This document shows, piece by piece, positions 15,504 through 24,908 of a stretch of DNA of 26,657 nt. The notes beneath the pieces are model-generated. The model did no database searches. It was given only the letters and a program-made list of their open reading frames with translations, and was not told the DNA's origin. This DNA is from an uncultured Muribaculum sp. (lineage in GTDB: Bacteria > Bacteroidota > Bacteroidia > Bacteroidales > Muribaculaceae), in NCBI RefSeq assembly GCF_910583865.1, contig NZ_CAJTYX010000041.1, positions 1 through 26,657 of the forward strand, in the 5' to 3' direction. Position 1 is the first letter of the stretch. Each line of letters begins with the position of its first letter. The position numbers and the translations under genes were made by a program.

Positions 15504-17666
15504 TCATTTCAGGCGCAGGGTGCGCTTGTCGAGGGAGGAGTGGAGCACCTTGCCGGAGCGGCGCAAGGAGGAACCGTGCACCATGAACATGTCGGAGGGA
15601 GACGCGGAGGGTGAAGGTGTCACCCCTGCGGGATAGGTGACGGCAAGCATGTAGGCGTCGGTGGAGAAGCCGTCGGCATCGATCCATGAGTTGAGGTGCA
15701 TGAGGCGTCCGTCGGCGAGCTGGTTGATGTAGATGTCGGTGACCGCACCGTCGGGCTGCGTGACACGCAGGCCTATCCAGTCCTTCCCCTCGCGACGCTC
15801 AATCTGCGGTATGGACTTCTGAGACACGCTGTCCTTCAGAATCACAGCGGTCACACCTTTCACGCGGTCGACCGTCTGCGGCATATGGAACGACCAGTAG
15901 GTCTCCGTGCCTTTCAGGGTCTCGTCGGGCGCTTCATGCGTCTCCCAGTAGAGATGCTGCGGATAGTCGTGCACATAGTCGCTCGGGGCAAGATAATTCG
16001 GATAAACCGGACGCACGAGCACTGCCGCATCGCCGTTGGTCACCTCAAGGTCGTAGCCGCGCTTGCGGGTGTCACCACCCGGATGCCACAGCCATTCGAA
16101 GCGCCCCGGCTCGTGGCTCTCCAGGTCATCGACCACGTAAATCACGTTGTCGATCCACAGGAAGTGCCTGTAGTTGCGGCTGAGCCACCGCGACATCGGG
16201 CCGGTGCCGTTGGCGAGCACATACTTGAAACGTCCTTCATCGACCAGCCCCGTCACCTCGCCGGGAAGCATCGAGCCGTGGTACTGCTGATGGCGCGGCT
16301 GTCCCTGCCCGTTGAAGCGCACCACATTGTGGGCCTCCGTCTGGAAGAAGTAGTTGCGGTATTCCGGCTTGCCGTAGCTGCAGTTGCCCGCATCCTTTAT
16401 TATATCCACACCCTTGTGGAAGATTATGAACGAATTGGCGTCGGCATGCGAGTGGTTCCACGTCATGCCCGACTTCACGGCGAGCATCGTGGCATCCTTA
16501 TCCCACGAGTCGCGCATCGTGGCCCATCCGAAGTCCTTCCACAGGTGCGACTTCGGGAGGTCTGGCACGGCAGGGGCTTTCGAGGTGTCGGGCGTGTAGA
16601 GGAATCCCATCGGCACCGTGCGCGGGAATCCCTCGCGATGCTGTCCCGGCTCTACCTGGCCGACATACCATCCGACTATGGCGGCCTCCTTCTCCATCTC
16701 CTTCTTTCCGGCGTTGCCCGGCTGGGCGAGGGCGAGGAGCATCGAGCTTTCGCCCGTTACGTTCTTATGGCTGTCGCCGAAATTGATGCTGTGGAGGATG
16801 CCCGTGCGCGGGTATGCCACATGGCTGAAAAATGATGCCAACTGACGTATCTGCGGTATGTCGGGGAGCTTCGCGCCGGGATGTGAGTTGAGCCACGCCT
16901 GGCGCAGTATCAGAGCCTCGGTGATGCCGAAGCTCGCGTAGTTGATACTCTCGTACATGCCTCCGTCGCGGTCGAACGTGCGCGGCTTGCGCTGTATCAC
17001 GTCGCCGGCGAACCCGAACCATTCCGGCAGGGCATCGACAGCCTTGCGGGCGGCATCGGCAGCCTCGGGTACTTCGTTGCCTATGGCCATGGCGAGCAGC
17101 CCTCCCATGCCAACACACGATGTCCACCAGTTGTGGCCCATCGAATTGAGCGAATGTATGCGCGTAGGTTCCAGAAGCCAGTCGCCGAGCAGCGGCTCGC
17201 CGGCCAGACGCCACATCCCCTCGGCTATGTGCTTGCGCTCGGCAGGCGACAGCGTATCGTAGATGGCATCGTAGGCCACGGCCACCTGAAACGACCGGTG
17301 CGCCATCTGCAGCTCGCTACGCCATGCCGGATTGCGCGCCATCATCTCCGAGTTGGCCCACGAACGGGTGTCGGCGGTGCGCATCAGCACCTCCTTGAGC
17401 TTCTCGGCATAGCGGCGGTCGCCCGTCATCTGCCATGCCAGCGCCATGTATTCGAGCTTCATTATATCGGGCTTGGCCAACTGCGCCTCGGCTATAGTGC
17501 GGATATTCTCCCAACCTTTCACCATCAGTGAATCGCCCGACTCCACACGCGCTTTCGCGCTCTTCACCCTCTCGGGAGTGAACAGCAAGGAGGGGTGGTT
17601 TATCCCCGCCGACATCGCAAACACGCAGCCCAGAGCCACGCCCGCAAGAAATTTACGTAGTGACAT
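15504..17666 (-). CDS. Heparinase II/III-family polysaccharide lyase
   Basis: A 720-residue exported protein with a signal peptide at 1-20. The N-terminal half (about 40-350) is an alpha/alpha toroid with the conserved HNWWTSC segment (about 178) and EGMWRLAG. The C-terminal half is a beta-sandwich domain containing TWNHSHADANSFIIFHKG (W403, H405, H407, D409), the signature of heparinase II/III-like lyases, plus FFQTEAHNVVRFNGQGQP. These enzymes cut uronic-acid polysaccharides by beta-elimination in the periplasm or at the surface; the substrate (glycosaminoglycan, alginate-like or other) is not determinable here. There is no sulfatase, SusC/SusD or regulator around it, so it is not in an evident degradation locus. 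It starts 118 bases after xerD with no convincing promoter seen. Confidence 0.88.
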   Translation of the reverse strand: MSLRKFLAGVALGCVFAMSAGINHPSLLFTPERVKSAKARVESGDSLMVKGWENIRTIAEAQLAKPDIMKLEYMALAWQMTGDRRYAEKLKEVLMRTADTRSWANSEMMARNPAWRSELQMAHRSFQVAVAYDAIYDTLSPAERKHIAEGMWRLAGEPLLGDWLLEPTRIHSLNSMGHNWWTSCVGMGGLLAMAIGNEVPEAADAARKAVDALPEWFGFAGDVIQRKPRTFDRDGGMYESINYASFGITEALILRQAWLNSHPGAKLPDIPQIRQLASFFSHVAYPRTGILHSINFGDSHKNVTGESSMLLALAQPGNAGKKEMEKEAAIVGWYVGQVEPGQHREGFPRTVPMGFLYTPDTSKAPAVPDLPKSHLWKDFGWATMRDSWDKDATMLAVKSGMTWNHSHADANSFIIFHKGVDIIKDAGNCSYGKPEYRNYFFQTEAHNVVRFNGQGQPRHQQYHGSMLPGEVTGLVDEGRFKYVLANGTGPMSRWLSRNYRHFLWIDNVIYVVDDLESHEPGRFEWLWHPGGDTRKRGYDLEVTNGDAAVLVRPVYPNYLAPSDYVHDYPQHLYWETHEAPDETLKGTETYWSFHMPQTVDRVKGVTAVILKDSVSQKSIPQIERREGKDWIGLRVTQPDGAVTDIYINQLADGRLMHLNSWIDADGFSTDAYMLAVTYPAGVTPSPSASPSDMFMVHGSSLRRSGKVLHSSLDKRTLRLK

Positions 17667-17784
17667 ATGATGAGTTCATTCTGTTTCTTACCTTAAGATT
17701 CGCCCGAACGGCCCGAAATACCTAACCGCACGCAGTCAAATGACGGCCACACCGCAGATCGACAACCGACGGGGATGGATGGAA

Positions 17785-18699
17785 TCACATCCGGCGCATG
17801 TTGCGCGGATGGTGGCACAGGATTTCCCTGCGCAGCTCCGTATTGTCGAGATGCAGATATATCTCGGTGGTGCTTATCGACTCGTGGCCGAGCATCTGCT
17901 GTATGGCACGCAGGTTGGCGCCCCCTTCGAGCAGATGCGTGGCGAAAGAGTGGCGCAGCGTGTGGGGGCTGATGGGGCGTGTGATGTCGGCAAGCGCGGC
18001 AAGCTTCTTTATGATGTAAAATATCATCACACGTGTGAGGTGCGTGCCGCGCTTGCTCAGAAACAGGTATTTCTCCTCGCGGGGCTTTATGTCAATCGCC
18101 GCACGGTCGGGAAGGTAGGCCCGTATCTCGGCCACCGCCGCCGGCGAGACAGGCACGATGCGCTCCTTGCTCCCCTTGCCGAGCACCCTCAGATAGCCCT
18201 CGTCGAGAAAGAGCGACGACATCTGAAGCTCGACAAGCTCGGTGACTCGAAGTCCGCACCCGTAGAGCACCTCCATTATCGCCCGGTTACGCTGTCCCTC
18301 GCGTGTCGACATGTCGATGGCGGCTATCATGGCGTCAATCTCCTCCACGGCCAGCACCTCCGGGAGCTTTCGCGCACGGCGTCCCACCTCAAGCATCTGC
18401 GCGGGATTGTCATCGCGGTAGCCCTCCAGATGGAGGAAATCGAAGAAAGAGCGCACCCCGCTCACTATGCGTGCCTGGGTGGTTCCCGCTATGCCGAGGT
18501 CGTGCAGTCCGGCGATGAACTCACGGAGATCATCGAGATCCGTGTCGGCAAGACTACGGTTTCCGGCCGAAAGGAAGGCCGCCAGCTTGCACACATCGTT
18601 GCTGTAGGCCTGTCGCGAATTGTCGCTCAACCCCTTTTCAAGAAGCAGGAAAGCCTGATAATTTCCGAGCAGCTTATCCCAAGCAGGTAACGTCCTCAT
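17785..18699 (-). CDS. xerD: Tyrosine recombinase XerD
   Basis: Site-specific recombinase that, with XerC, resolves chromosome dimers at dif. With the ATG at 18699 it is 304 residues, close to E. coli XerD (298). An upstream in-frame extension of 72 codons runs into the neighbouring gene and is rejected. The SAM-like N-terminal domain (1-110) is followed by the catalytic domain, with all six active-site residues at the expected places: R151 (GLRVTEL), K175, H246 and R249 (SPHTLRHSFATHL), H272 (LGHESISTTEIY) and nucleophile Y281. The C-terminal segment resembles XerD more than XerC. No nearby dif, integron or phage genes suggest an accessory integrase. It is probably the last or near-last gene of the operon starting at gltX. 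Confidence 0.92.
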   Translation of the reverse strand: MRTLPAWDKLLGNYQAFLLLEKGLSDNSRQAYSNDVCKLAAFLSAGNRSLADTDLDDLREFIAGLHDLGIAGTTQARIVSGVRSFFDFLHLEGYRDDNPAQMLEVGRRARKLPEVLAVEEIDAMIAAIDMSTREGQRNRAIMEVLYGCGLRVTELVELQMSSLFLDEGYLRVLGKGSKERIVPVSPAAVAEIRAYLPDRAAIDIKPREEKYLFLSKRGTHLTRVMIFYIIKKLAALADITRPISPHTLRHSFATHLLEGGANLRAIQQMLGHESISTTEIYLHLDNTELRREILCHHPRNMRRM

Positions 18700-18713
18700 A
18701 CGCTCAACCGGAT

Positions 18714-19451
18714 TCAGAACCACAGACTGAAACGCTGACGCGGCAGGTGGGGCAGCCCCACTATCACGGCGGCACGGCTGTTGGTGAAGGTCATGCCCCG
18801 GGTGATACCCCCGTCGACCGCCGCAAACAAGCTTGCCATATGAGGCGAACGCATCAGGTTGCGCAGAACAACTACCCCGCCACGCGCGAGCATATCCTTC
18901 AGCGCGGATGCACACGCTTCGACATCCTCATCTCCGTCGAGGGCATTCACGAGCACGAACGGTAGCACCGACAGGCCCACACATTCTGCGGAATACGCCT
19001 CCAGCGCCTCTCCAAGAGAGGGGAGCGCGACGATGCGTTCCGCATACCTGCGTGTAACGACATCGTATACCTCGGGATGCGCGCCATCACCCTTGTAGAT
19101 CATCAGCCGCGACGACGACGACACGTCGAGCAGCGCAGTGGTCGACACCCCGTAGGATGTGCCGACCTGCAACATCACCTCGGGATGGAAATAGCATGCT
19201 ATACGGAACAGCATCTTTGCGGACTTCATCGAAATCAGCTTCGGGCGCTTCCCCTCGACCTTATGGGCGAGCGATGCGGCTATGGCGCGCCGCTCATCTA
19301 TGTCGGTATAGGCATAATATGCCGACTGCTCGCGCAGCACACGCAACACGAACTTGAACGCGAACGGGGAGTGTATGCCGAATCCCCGGCTGCGCTTATA
19401 GCGGTTGACCGCAGTGATATACAGCTTAAGCCGTTTCTTTATCCTTACCAC
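18714..19451 (-). CDS. SAM-dependent methyltransferase-like protein
   Basis: A 245-residue cytoplasmic protein with a Rossmann-like methyltransferase fold. The N-terminus RYKRSRGFGIHSPFAFKFVLRVL is a conserved lead-in of a Bacteroidetes methyltransferase family. Residues 91-108 (EVMLQVGTSYGVSTTALL) form the SAM-binding loop and FVLVNALDGDED the acidic strand end. The next strand motifs (GGVVVLRNLMRS) also fit. The GTG start at 19451 lies 26 bases inside the 3' end of the upstream membrane-protein gene, which points to translational coupling. The core loop has V-G-T-S-Y-G, slightly degenerate from E/D-x-G-x-G-x-G, so activity is not assured. The substrate is unknown. The stop lies 14 bases before xerD. 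Confidence 0.75.
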   Translation of the reverse strand: MVRIKKRLKLYITAVNRYKRSRGFGIHSPFAFKFVLRVLREQSAYYAYTDIDERRAIAASLAHKVEGKRPKLISMKSAKMLFRIACYFHPEVMLQVGTSYGVSTTALLDVSSSSRLMIYKGDGAHPEVYDVVTRRYAERIVALPSLGEALEAYSAECVGLSVLPFVLVNALDGDEDVEACASALKDMLARGGVVVLRNLMRSPHMASLFAAVDGGITRGMTFTNSRAAVIVGLPHLPRQRFSLWF

Positions 19452-21999
19452 GGGCGGGGAGCGAGAGCATCGCGAAAAGGAGCGCCGCGATTACGGCGAC
19501 ATATATCAAAATCACCGACACCATCGATATGGTGCCCGTCACCTTCACCGACTCGGGGCGGTAGGTCATAACCACCTCGTGGGAACCGGCAGGCACGCGT
19601 ATGGCACGCAACAAATAGTTGACACGCGCCAGAGGGGTCTCCTGCCCGTCGACGGTCACCTTCCAACCCCATGGGAAATACACCTCGGAGAACACTGCCA
19701 CGCCACCGTTGGCACTGTTGACGCGGTAGGCAAGACGGTCGGGGGCATAGGAGGTCTCATAGATGGTATCGCCCGAGGCTTTCGGAGGAACCGATGTGCC
19801 GAGCACGTCGCGGAACTTCATGTCGCTCACAGCCGTAAGCGCCGGAACGATCGTGTCGAGCGCGGCCATCTCGGCATCGGCATCCTTGGCATATACGACA
19901 CGGTCTACAAGCCATGCGTTGCCGAGCGCACCGGGATTTTCCACCACGTCGCTCTCGCCCATCACCACGTATTTGGCGTTGAGCATGTTGAGCACGTTCA
20001 TGTCGGCTTCCGAGACATTACCCGTAGCGAAGTTGCCGAGATGGCGGTCGATCATGTCCTGGTAGCGCGTGAGCTTGGCCGCATGGTAGCCGCCGATAGT
20101 CTTGTGATGGTAGGAGGGGGCGGCCTCGCTGAATCGCGGTATGTCCATCACACGATAGTTCATGGCCGTGTCGGCGAGTATCTTACGGTCGGCGGTGGTC
20201 AGCGGGAATGGTGTGCCCTGCGTGAGACGGCGCGGCACGAAGCTCGCTGAGTCGAGGTAGCGCTTGTTGACGGTGAAGAGGTCGACGGTGACGAGAAGCA
20301 CAAGGATGGCTGCAAGCACCCTGGCGTTGAACTTGCGTTCGCCGTAGAGCCACAGCGCCAATCCGCCTGCAAGTATGAAGGCCAGACTGCGGAGGCTGTC
20401 GGCGGAAATCATCGACATACGCACCTTCTGAACCGCTGCGAACAGCTGGGCGTAAGGTGCCTGCGTGAGATATGACCCGTAGGCCTGCGCCTCCTGCTCG
20501 CTCAGGAATCCGCCGTAAAGGTCGGGGGCCAGGATTCCTACCAGGCAGAAGAGAGCACATAGCCCGAATGTTATGAAGAATGGCGTGCGGAATCGAGTTT
20601 TCCACTCCCCACGGTCGGCCACCACCTCCTTGAGGGCAAGAATGGCGAGCAACGGTATGGTGAACTCGGCCACCACCAGAATGCTGGCCACCGTGCGGAA
20701 CTTGTTGTACATCGGGAAGTGGTCGATCATGATGTCGGTGAGCCACATCATGTTGTGACCCCACGAGAGGGCAATGGAAATCACCGTGCACACAAGCAGC
20801 ATCCATTTCATCGGACCGCGCACCACCACGCAACCGAAGAGGAACAGGGCCACGAGGATCGCGCCGACATAGACCGGACCGTTGGTCATGGGCTGGTCGC
20901 CGAAATATTGCGGGAGCTGCCCGAGATACGGCGCGATCTCGCCGGGAATCTGCCCGGAGGCTGTGAGCTTTCCGGCTTCGGGAACGTCGGCGAGCGACAG
21001 GAACTTGTTGCTCCCCGCCTCCGGCTTGATGGTGGCGCCACCCTTCACGTCGGGAATCAGCAGGGTGAACGTCTCGCTTTTGCCATAGCTCCATGCTGTT
21101 ATGTAGTCCTTGTCGAGACCTCCGCCTTTGGCATCTTTAGCCTCACCGCCGGCAAGTTCGCTGTGGCGACCGCGCATCGACTCCTTGGAGTATTCATACG
21201 TGTGGTAGAGGTTGGGCAGGTTGGCGGCCACTGCAAGGATGGCGGCGACGGCGAGCACACAGGTGGCCTTGACCCAGCGGCGCGCATTTCCGCTGCGGAA
21301 CAGCATCACGGCATAGGCCACCACGAATCCCGCCACCACTATCATGAAATAGTAGGACATCTGCACATGATTGCCCGCGATCTGGAACATGGCGAACAGA
21401 GCCGCCAGCGCTCCTCCGGCCAGATAGCGCCCACGGTAGGCGAGCACGATGCCGGCGATGGTGGGCGGGATGTAGGCCAGTGTGTAGAACTTCCATATAT
21501 GGCCCGCGCCTATGATTATGATGAAGTATGACGACATGCCGTAGGCTATAGCCCCGACAAGCGCGAGATACCACCTGACTTTCATGGCCAGCAGCAGTAT
21601 GAAGAAGCCCATCATCATGATGAAGAGGAGATTGACGGGCGACGGCAGCCACAGCCCGTAGGCCGTGCGCACGGCGGATACTATCTTGCCGGCGGCATAC
21701 TCCGGCGAAATCTGGAACGTAGGCATTCCGGAAAATAGCGCGTTGGTCCATCGCGGGGTCTCGCCGGTGGCATCGCGGAAAGTCTCGGTCTCATGGCTTA
21801 TCGCCATGCCCTGCAATGTGTCGTGCTGGCGCAGCTCGCCACCCTGCACCGCATCGGGCCAGAAGAATGCGAACGATATGGCCAGAAGCACGAGCACTGA
21901 CACGACGAACCCTATGAAAGTGCGCGACGTGACATACTGCCTGATGCGCTCACCTGCCGATGAGGTATTTGCTGCTGAAATGATTGTCATGATAATCAT
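19426..21999 (-). CDS. YfhO-like polytopic membrane protein
   Basis: An 857-residue inner-membrane protein of the YfhO family, which has a GT-C glycosyltransferase-like fold. Helices begin at about 28-46 (FIGFVVSVLVLLAISFAFF) and continue through a long polytopic region to about 610, with a final helix at about 828-848. The first periplasmic loop contains the family's conserved HDTLQG and TPRWTNALFSGMPTFQ. A large soluble C-terminal part (about 620-820) ends with EVYFPWGWKVTVDGQETPLARVNYLLRAIRVPAGSHEVVMTYRP, the typical YfhO ending. YfhO in Gram-positives is linked to lipoteichoic-acid glycosylation; in Bacteroidetes the acceptor is unknown. Starts at codon 1 or codon 4 (ATG at 21990) are both possible. 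It follows kdtA by 51 bases, which would suit an envelope glycan role. Confidence 0.88.
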   Translation of the reverse strand: MIIMTIISAANTSSAGERIRQYVTSRTFIGFVVSVLVLLAISFAFFWPDAVQGGELRQHDTLQGMAISHETETFRDATGETPRWTNALFSGMPTFQISPEYAAGKIVSAVRTAYGLWLPSPVNLLFIMMMGFFILLLAMKVRWYLALVGAIAYGMSSYFIIIIGAGHIWKFYTLAYIPPTIAGIVLAYRGRYLAGGALAALFAMFQIAGNHVQMSYYFMIVVAGFVVAYAVMLFRSGNARRWVKATCVLAVAAILAVAANLPNLYHTYEYSKESMRGRHSELAGGEAKDAKGGGLDKDYITAWSYGKSETFTLLIPDVKGGATIKPEAGSNKFLSLADVPEAGKLTASGQIPGEIAPYLGQLPQYFGDQPMTNGPVYVGAILVALFLFGCVVVRGPMKWMLLVCTVISIALSWGHNMMWLTDIMIDHFPMYNKFRTVASILVVAEFTIPLLAILALKEVVADRGEWKTRFRTPFFITFGLCALFCLVGILAPDLYGGFLSEQEAQAYGSYLTQAPYAQLFAAVQKVRMSMISADSLRSLAFILAGGLALWLYGERKFNARVLAAILVLLVTVDLFTVNKRYLDSASFVPRRLTQGTPFPLTTADRKILADTAMNYRVMDIPRFSEAAPSYHHKTIGGYHAAKLTRYQDMIDRHLGNFATGNVSEADMNVLNMLNAKYVVMGESDVVENPGALGNAWLVDRVVYAKDADAEMAALDTIVPALTAVSDMKFRDVLGTSVPPKASGDTIYETSYAPDRLAYRVNSANGGVAVFSEVYFPWGWKVTVDGQETPLARVNYLLRAIRVPAGSHEVVMTYRPESVKVTGTISMVSVILIYVAVIAALLFAMLSLPARGKDKETA

Positions 22000-22005
22000 A
22001 CAAGT

Positions 22006-22034
22006 TTGGGGATGCGCTGTCGCGTCACCCCCAA
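22006..22034 (-). promoter_or_regulatory. Intercistronic hairpin between kdtA and yfhO-like gene
   Basis: On the minus strand TTGGGGGTG (22026-22034) pairs with CATCCCCAA (22006-22014) in a 9-bp stem with one G-U pair and an 11-base loop. No T run follows on the minus strand, so full termination is unlikely. It may protect or uncouple the messages on either side. Confidence 0.45.
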
Positions 22035-22050
22035 GCCTTATTTTTTGAAG

Positions 22051-23298
22051 TTAACGTATGGATTCGATTACGGGGGCAAGCGCGGTGTAGACGCGCTGCG
22101 TGGCGCCGAGATGCTCACGGATATAGTGCCCGGCGGCACGTCCGGCGGCGATAAGCCGATCTGGATCCTCGACCAGGGGGTCGAGCGCTGCCGTGAAACC
22201 GCCCTTATCGCTGAAAGTAAATGCCGCGCCGCATTCGATCATGTCGGCTGCTTCCTTGAATTTCCGGTAGTTTGGCCCGAAGAGCACAGGCATGTCGTAG
22301 ACGGCGGCCTCGTTGATGTTGTGTATGCCCGCCCCGAAGCCACCGCCGATATAGGCGATGTCGCCGTAGCGGTATACGCCCGACAACTTTCCGTAACAAT
22401 CGACCACCAGGCAGTCGGCAGCGGCGGCCTCCTGCGGGGTAGCCTTCGAGAGGCACACCACGGGACGGTCGAGCTTCGACACGATGTCCTCGATACGGTC
22501 GGGGCGCACCTCGTGAGGCGCGATTATCAGCTTCACGTCGGGGTGGTTGTTGAAATATGGCAACAGCAGCTCCTCGTCGGGCGGCCATGTACTTCCTGCC
22601 ACGATGGTCAGCGACGCATCGTCGGTCATGGTCTCTGCCTGAGGCACGTCGGGGCGCTCGCGCATGATGTCGGTCACACGGTCGAAACGGGTGTCGCCGG
22701 CCACTGTGACGTTGCGCACTCCTATGTCGGCGAGCAGGCGCATCGAATTGTCGTCCTGCACGAATATGTGGGTGTAGCAGCGGAGCATCGAGCGGAACAT
22801 GCCGCCCCAGGGCTTGAAAAACACCTGCGACTGCCTGAATATGGAGGAGATTATATATGTAGGTATCTGCCTGCGGCGCAGTTCCTGGAGATAGTTGCCC
22901 CAGAACTCATATTTGATGAACAGCGCCATGCGCGGGTTGACGGCATCAAGGAACGCCCTGACATGCAACGGGGTGTCGAGCGGCAGGTAGCTCACGGCAT
23001 CGACCATGGGGAAGTTGCAGCGCACCTCGTAGCCCGAGGGGGAGAAGAAGGTAAGCAGAATCTTCGCCTCGGGGTGGCGGCGGCGTACCATCTCTATGAG
23101 CGGACGCCCCTGCTCGAACTCGCCCAGCGATGCGGCATGGATCCATATGTAGCCATGTGCGGGGTCGATGACACGCCTCAGATAGGGCACGGCCTCGCGC
23201 TGGCCCTTGAGAAGGCGGCGCACCTTGTCGCTACGCAAGGCGGCGATGCGCATGCCAAGTCCGTAGAGGCTTATACCTGCGTTGTAAAGGAAATTCAT
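22051..23298 (-). CDS. kdtA: 3-deoxy-D-manno-octulosonic acid transferase
   Basis: Transfers Kdo from CMP-Kdo to lipid A precursor at the inner membrane, making the LPS inner core (also called waaA). With the ATG at 23298 it is 415 residues. An N-terminal anchor (about 3-20) is followed by HAASLGEFEQGRPLIE, where E60 is the expected catalytic base. The GT-B C-terminal half has the signature GSTWPPDEE (234-242), KLIIAPHEV, and GGGFGAGIHNINEAAVYDMPVLFGPNYRKFKEA (317-349). The gltX stop and this ATG share one base (TAATG), so the two are translationally coupled, and a longer in-frame extension inside gltX is rejected. Whether one or two Kdo residues are added is not readable. Confidence 0.95.
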   Translation of the reverse strand: MNFLYNAGISLYGLGMRIAALRSDKVRRLLKGQREAVPYLRRVIDPAHGYIWIHAASLGEFEQGRPLIEMVRRRHPEAKILLTFFSPSGYEVRCNFPMVDAVSYLPLDTPLHVRAFLDAVNPRMALFIKYEFWGNYLQELRRRQIPTYIISSIFRQSQVFFKPWGGMFRSMLRCYTHIFVQDDNSMRLLADIGVRNVTVAGDTRFDRVTDIMRERPDVPQAETMTDDASLTIVAGSTWPPDEELLLPYFNNHPDVKLIIAPHEVRPDRIEDIVSKLDRPVVCLSKATPQEAAAADCLVVDCYGKLSGVYRYGDIAYIGGGFGAGIHNINEAAVYDMPVLFGPNYRKFKEAADMIECGAAFTFSDKGGFTAALDPLVEDPDRLIAAGRAAGHYIREHLGATQRVYTALAPVIESIR

Positions 23299-24827
23299 TA
23301 CTCCGTCAGTGAGATGGCCCCGCAAGCTCGGTTGATACGGCTGATTGTCTCCTCCTTGCCCATAAGCTCGGTGATGTCGAACATGTGCGGGCCTTTGCAC
23401 TCGCCGACCACCGCGAGGCGGAAGGCGTTCATCACGTTGCCGAGATGATAGCCTTTCGAGGCTATCCAGTCGAGCACGATCTTTTCGGCGGCGGCTGAGG
23501 AGAAGTCGTCGAGACCCTCAATCACCTCGACAAGCTCGCCCATGATGCGGAGAGTGTCGACGCTCCACCGCTTTTTCACATCCTTGGCGGCATATTCGAC
23601 CGGAGCGGTGAAGAAGAAGCGGGCATGGTCCCAGAGGTCGCGCACGAAGTATATGCGGCTCTTCACGAGGCCTACGGCGCGGGCTATATAGCTGTCGGAG
23701 AAAGCGGCGGGGTCGATGCCGTGGTCTCGGAGCACGGGCTTGAACAGCTCGGCAAGCTCCTCGTCGCTCTTCTTCATGAGGTATTCGTGGTTGAACCATT
23801 TCCCCTTCTCGAAGTCGAACCGGGCGCCGGAGCGCGAGCAGTGGGCAAGGTCGAAGCGCCTGATAAGCTCGTCCATGCCCATCAGCTCGGAGTCGTCGCC
23901 GGGATTCCAGCCGAGCAGGGCGAGGAAGTTGACCACGGCCTCGGGCAGGTAGCCCGACTCGCGGTAGCCCGAGCAGACGTCACCACCCTCGGGATGCCAT
24001 TCGAGCGGGAACACGGGGAAGCCAAGGCGGTCGCCGTCGCGCTTGCTGAGCTTGCCCTTGCCGTCGGGCTTTAGCAGGAGTGGCAGGTGGACGAAAGCGG
24101 GAGCTGTGTCGGCCCATCCGAAAGCCTCGTAGAGGAGCACGTGGAGAGGAGCGGAGGGGAGCCATTCCTCACCACGGATCACGTGGGTCACCTCCATGAG
24201 GTGGTCATCGACGATATTGGCGAGGTGGTATGTGGGGAGATCGTCGGCGCTCTTGTAGAGCACCTTGTCGTCGAGCACGGAGGAGTTGATGGTTACTTGG
24301 CCGCGAAGCAGGTCGTTGACCACGACGTCGCGTCCCGGCTCCACCTTGAAGCGCACCACGTAGGGGTGGCCTTCGGAGATGAGGCGGTCTACCTCGCCGC
24401 CTTTCATGGTGAGCGAGTTGCGCATCGAGCCACGGGTGGTGGCGTCGTACTGGAAGTTGGACACCTCCTTGCGCTTCGCCTCAAGCTCTTCGGGAGTGTC
24501 AAACGCTATGTAGGCCCTGCCCCTGTCGAGGAGCTTGCCCACATGCTCGCGGTAGATGTCGCGACGCTCGCTCTGCTTGTAAGGGCCGTATGCACCACCT
24601 TCGCGCACGCCTTCGTCGATGCCGATTCCGAGCCATGCGAGCGCTTCGTTGATATAGTCCTCGGCACCCGGCACGAAGCGGTTGGAGTCGGTGTCCTCGA
24701 TGCGGAGTATCATGTCGCCGCCATGCTGGCGCGCGAAAAGATAGTTGTAGAGAGCGGTGCGTACACCTCCGATATGCAGCGGCCCCGTCGGCGACGGAGC
24801 GAATCTTACTCGAACTTTACGATCCAT
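23298..24827 (-). CDS. gltX: Glutamyl-tRNA synthetase
   Basis: Charges tRNA-Glu with glutamate. A 509-residue class I synthetase. The HIGH-type motif is SPTGPLHIGG (12-21) and the KMSKS-type loop is KLSKR (259-263). LRIEDTDSNR (41-50) and THVIRGEEWLPS (214-225) are the expected family blocks. An extra segment FPVFPLEWHPEGGDVCSGYRESG (270-292) between the catalytic core and GYLPEAVVNFLALLGWNPG is typical of Bacteroidetes enzymes. The ATG at 24827 has a -7 box 25 bases upstream. It heads the operon gltX-kdtA-yfhO-like-methyltransferase-xerD. Confidence 0.97.
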   Translation of the reverse strand: MDRKVRVRFAPSPTGPLHIGGVRTALYNYLFARQHGGDMILRIEDTDSNRFVPGAEDYINEALAWLGIGIDEGVREGGAYGPYKQSERRDIYREHVGKLLDRGRAYIAFDTPEELEAKRKEVSNFQYDATTRGSMRNSLTMKGGEVDRLISEGHPYVVRFKVEPGRDVVVNDLLRGQVTINSSVLDDKVLYKSADDLPTYHLANIVDDHLMEVTHVIRGEEWLPSAPLHVLLYEAFGWADTAPAFVHLPLLLKPDGKGKLSKRDGDRLGFPVFPLEWHPEGGDVCSGYRESGYLPEAVVNFLALLGWNPGDDSELMGMDELIRRFDLAHCSRSGARFDFEKGKWFNHEYLMKKSDEELAELFKPVLRDHGIDPAAFSDSYIARAVGLVKSRIYFVRDLWDHARFFFTAPVEYAAKDVKKRWSVDTLRIMGELVEVIEGLDDFSSAAAEKIVLDWIASKGYHLGNVMNAFRLAVVGECKGPHMFDITELMGKEETISRINRACGAISLTE

Positions 24828-24852
24828 AAGGGTATAGATAAGTAATTTGCCG

Positions 24853-24860
24853 CAAATTTA
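24853..24860 (-). promoter_or_regulatory. gltX: gltX promoter -7 box
   Basis: The minus strand reads TAAATTTG, matching TAnnTTTG, 25 bases upstream of the gltX ATG. A TTTG lies further upstream but only 12 bases away, too close for a normal -33, so the upstream half is uncertain. Confidence 0.55.
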
Positions 24861-24908
24861 AACATTTTTCCGCAAACCCACTCCCTCTACTCTTCCCTTT
24901 TTCCAACA

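Noticed and set aside
17667..17784. A promoter for the heparinase-family gene (TTTG followed by TATTTCGG on the minus strand)
   Set aside because: The spacing is only 16 bases and the -7 box mismatches TAnnTTTG at one conserved position, so I do not call it.
18699..18915. A 72-codon N-terminal extension of xerD
   Set aside because: It overlaps the methyltransferase-like gene, is low-complexity, and the remaining 304 residues align with XerD at the expected active-site positions.
23298..23400. A 34-codon N-terminal extension of kdtA
   Set aside because: It lies inside gltX in another frame. The TAATG junction and the membrane anchor right after the ATG at 23298 mark the true start.
22006..23448. 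A 480-codon open frame on the plus strand opposite kdtA, and similar long frames opposite GH92 (3805-4794, 5056-6093) and opposite the lyase (15696-16835)
   Set aside because: They are antisense to well-identified genes, have no recognisable domains, and arise because high GC codons leave few stops in the reverse frames.
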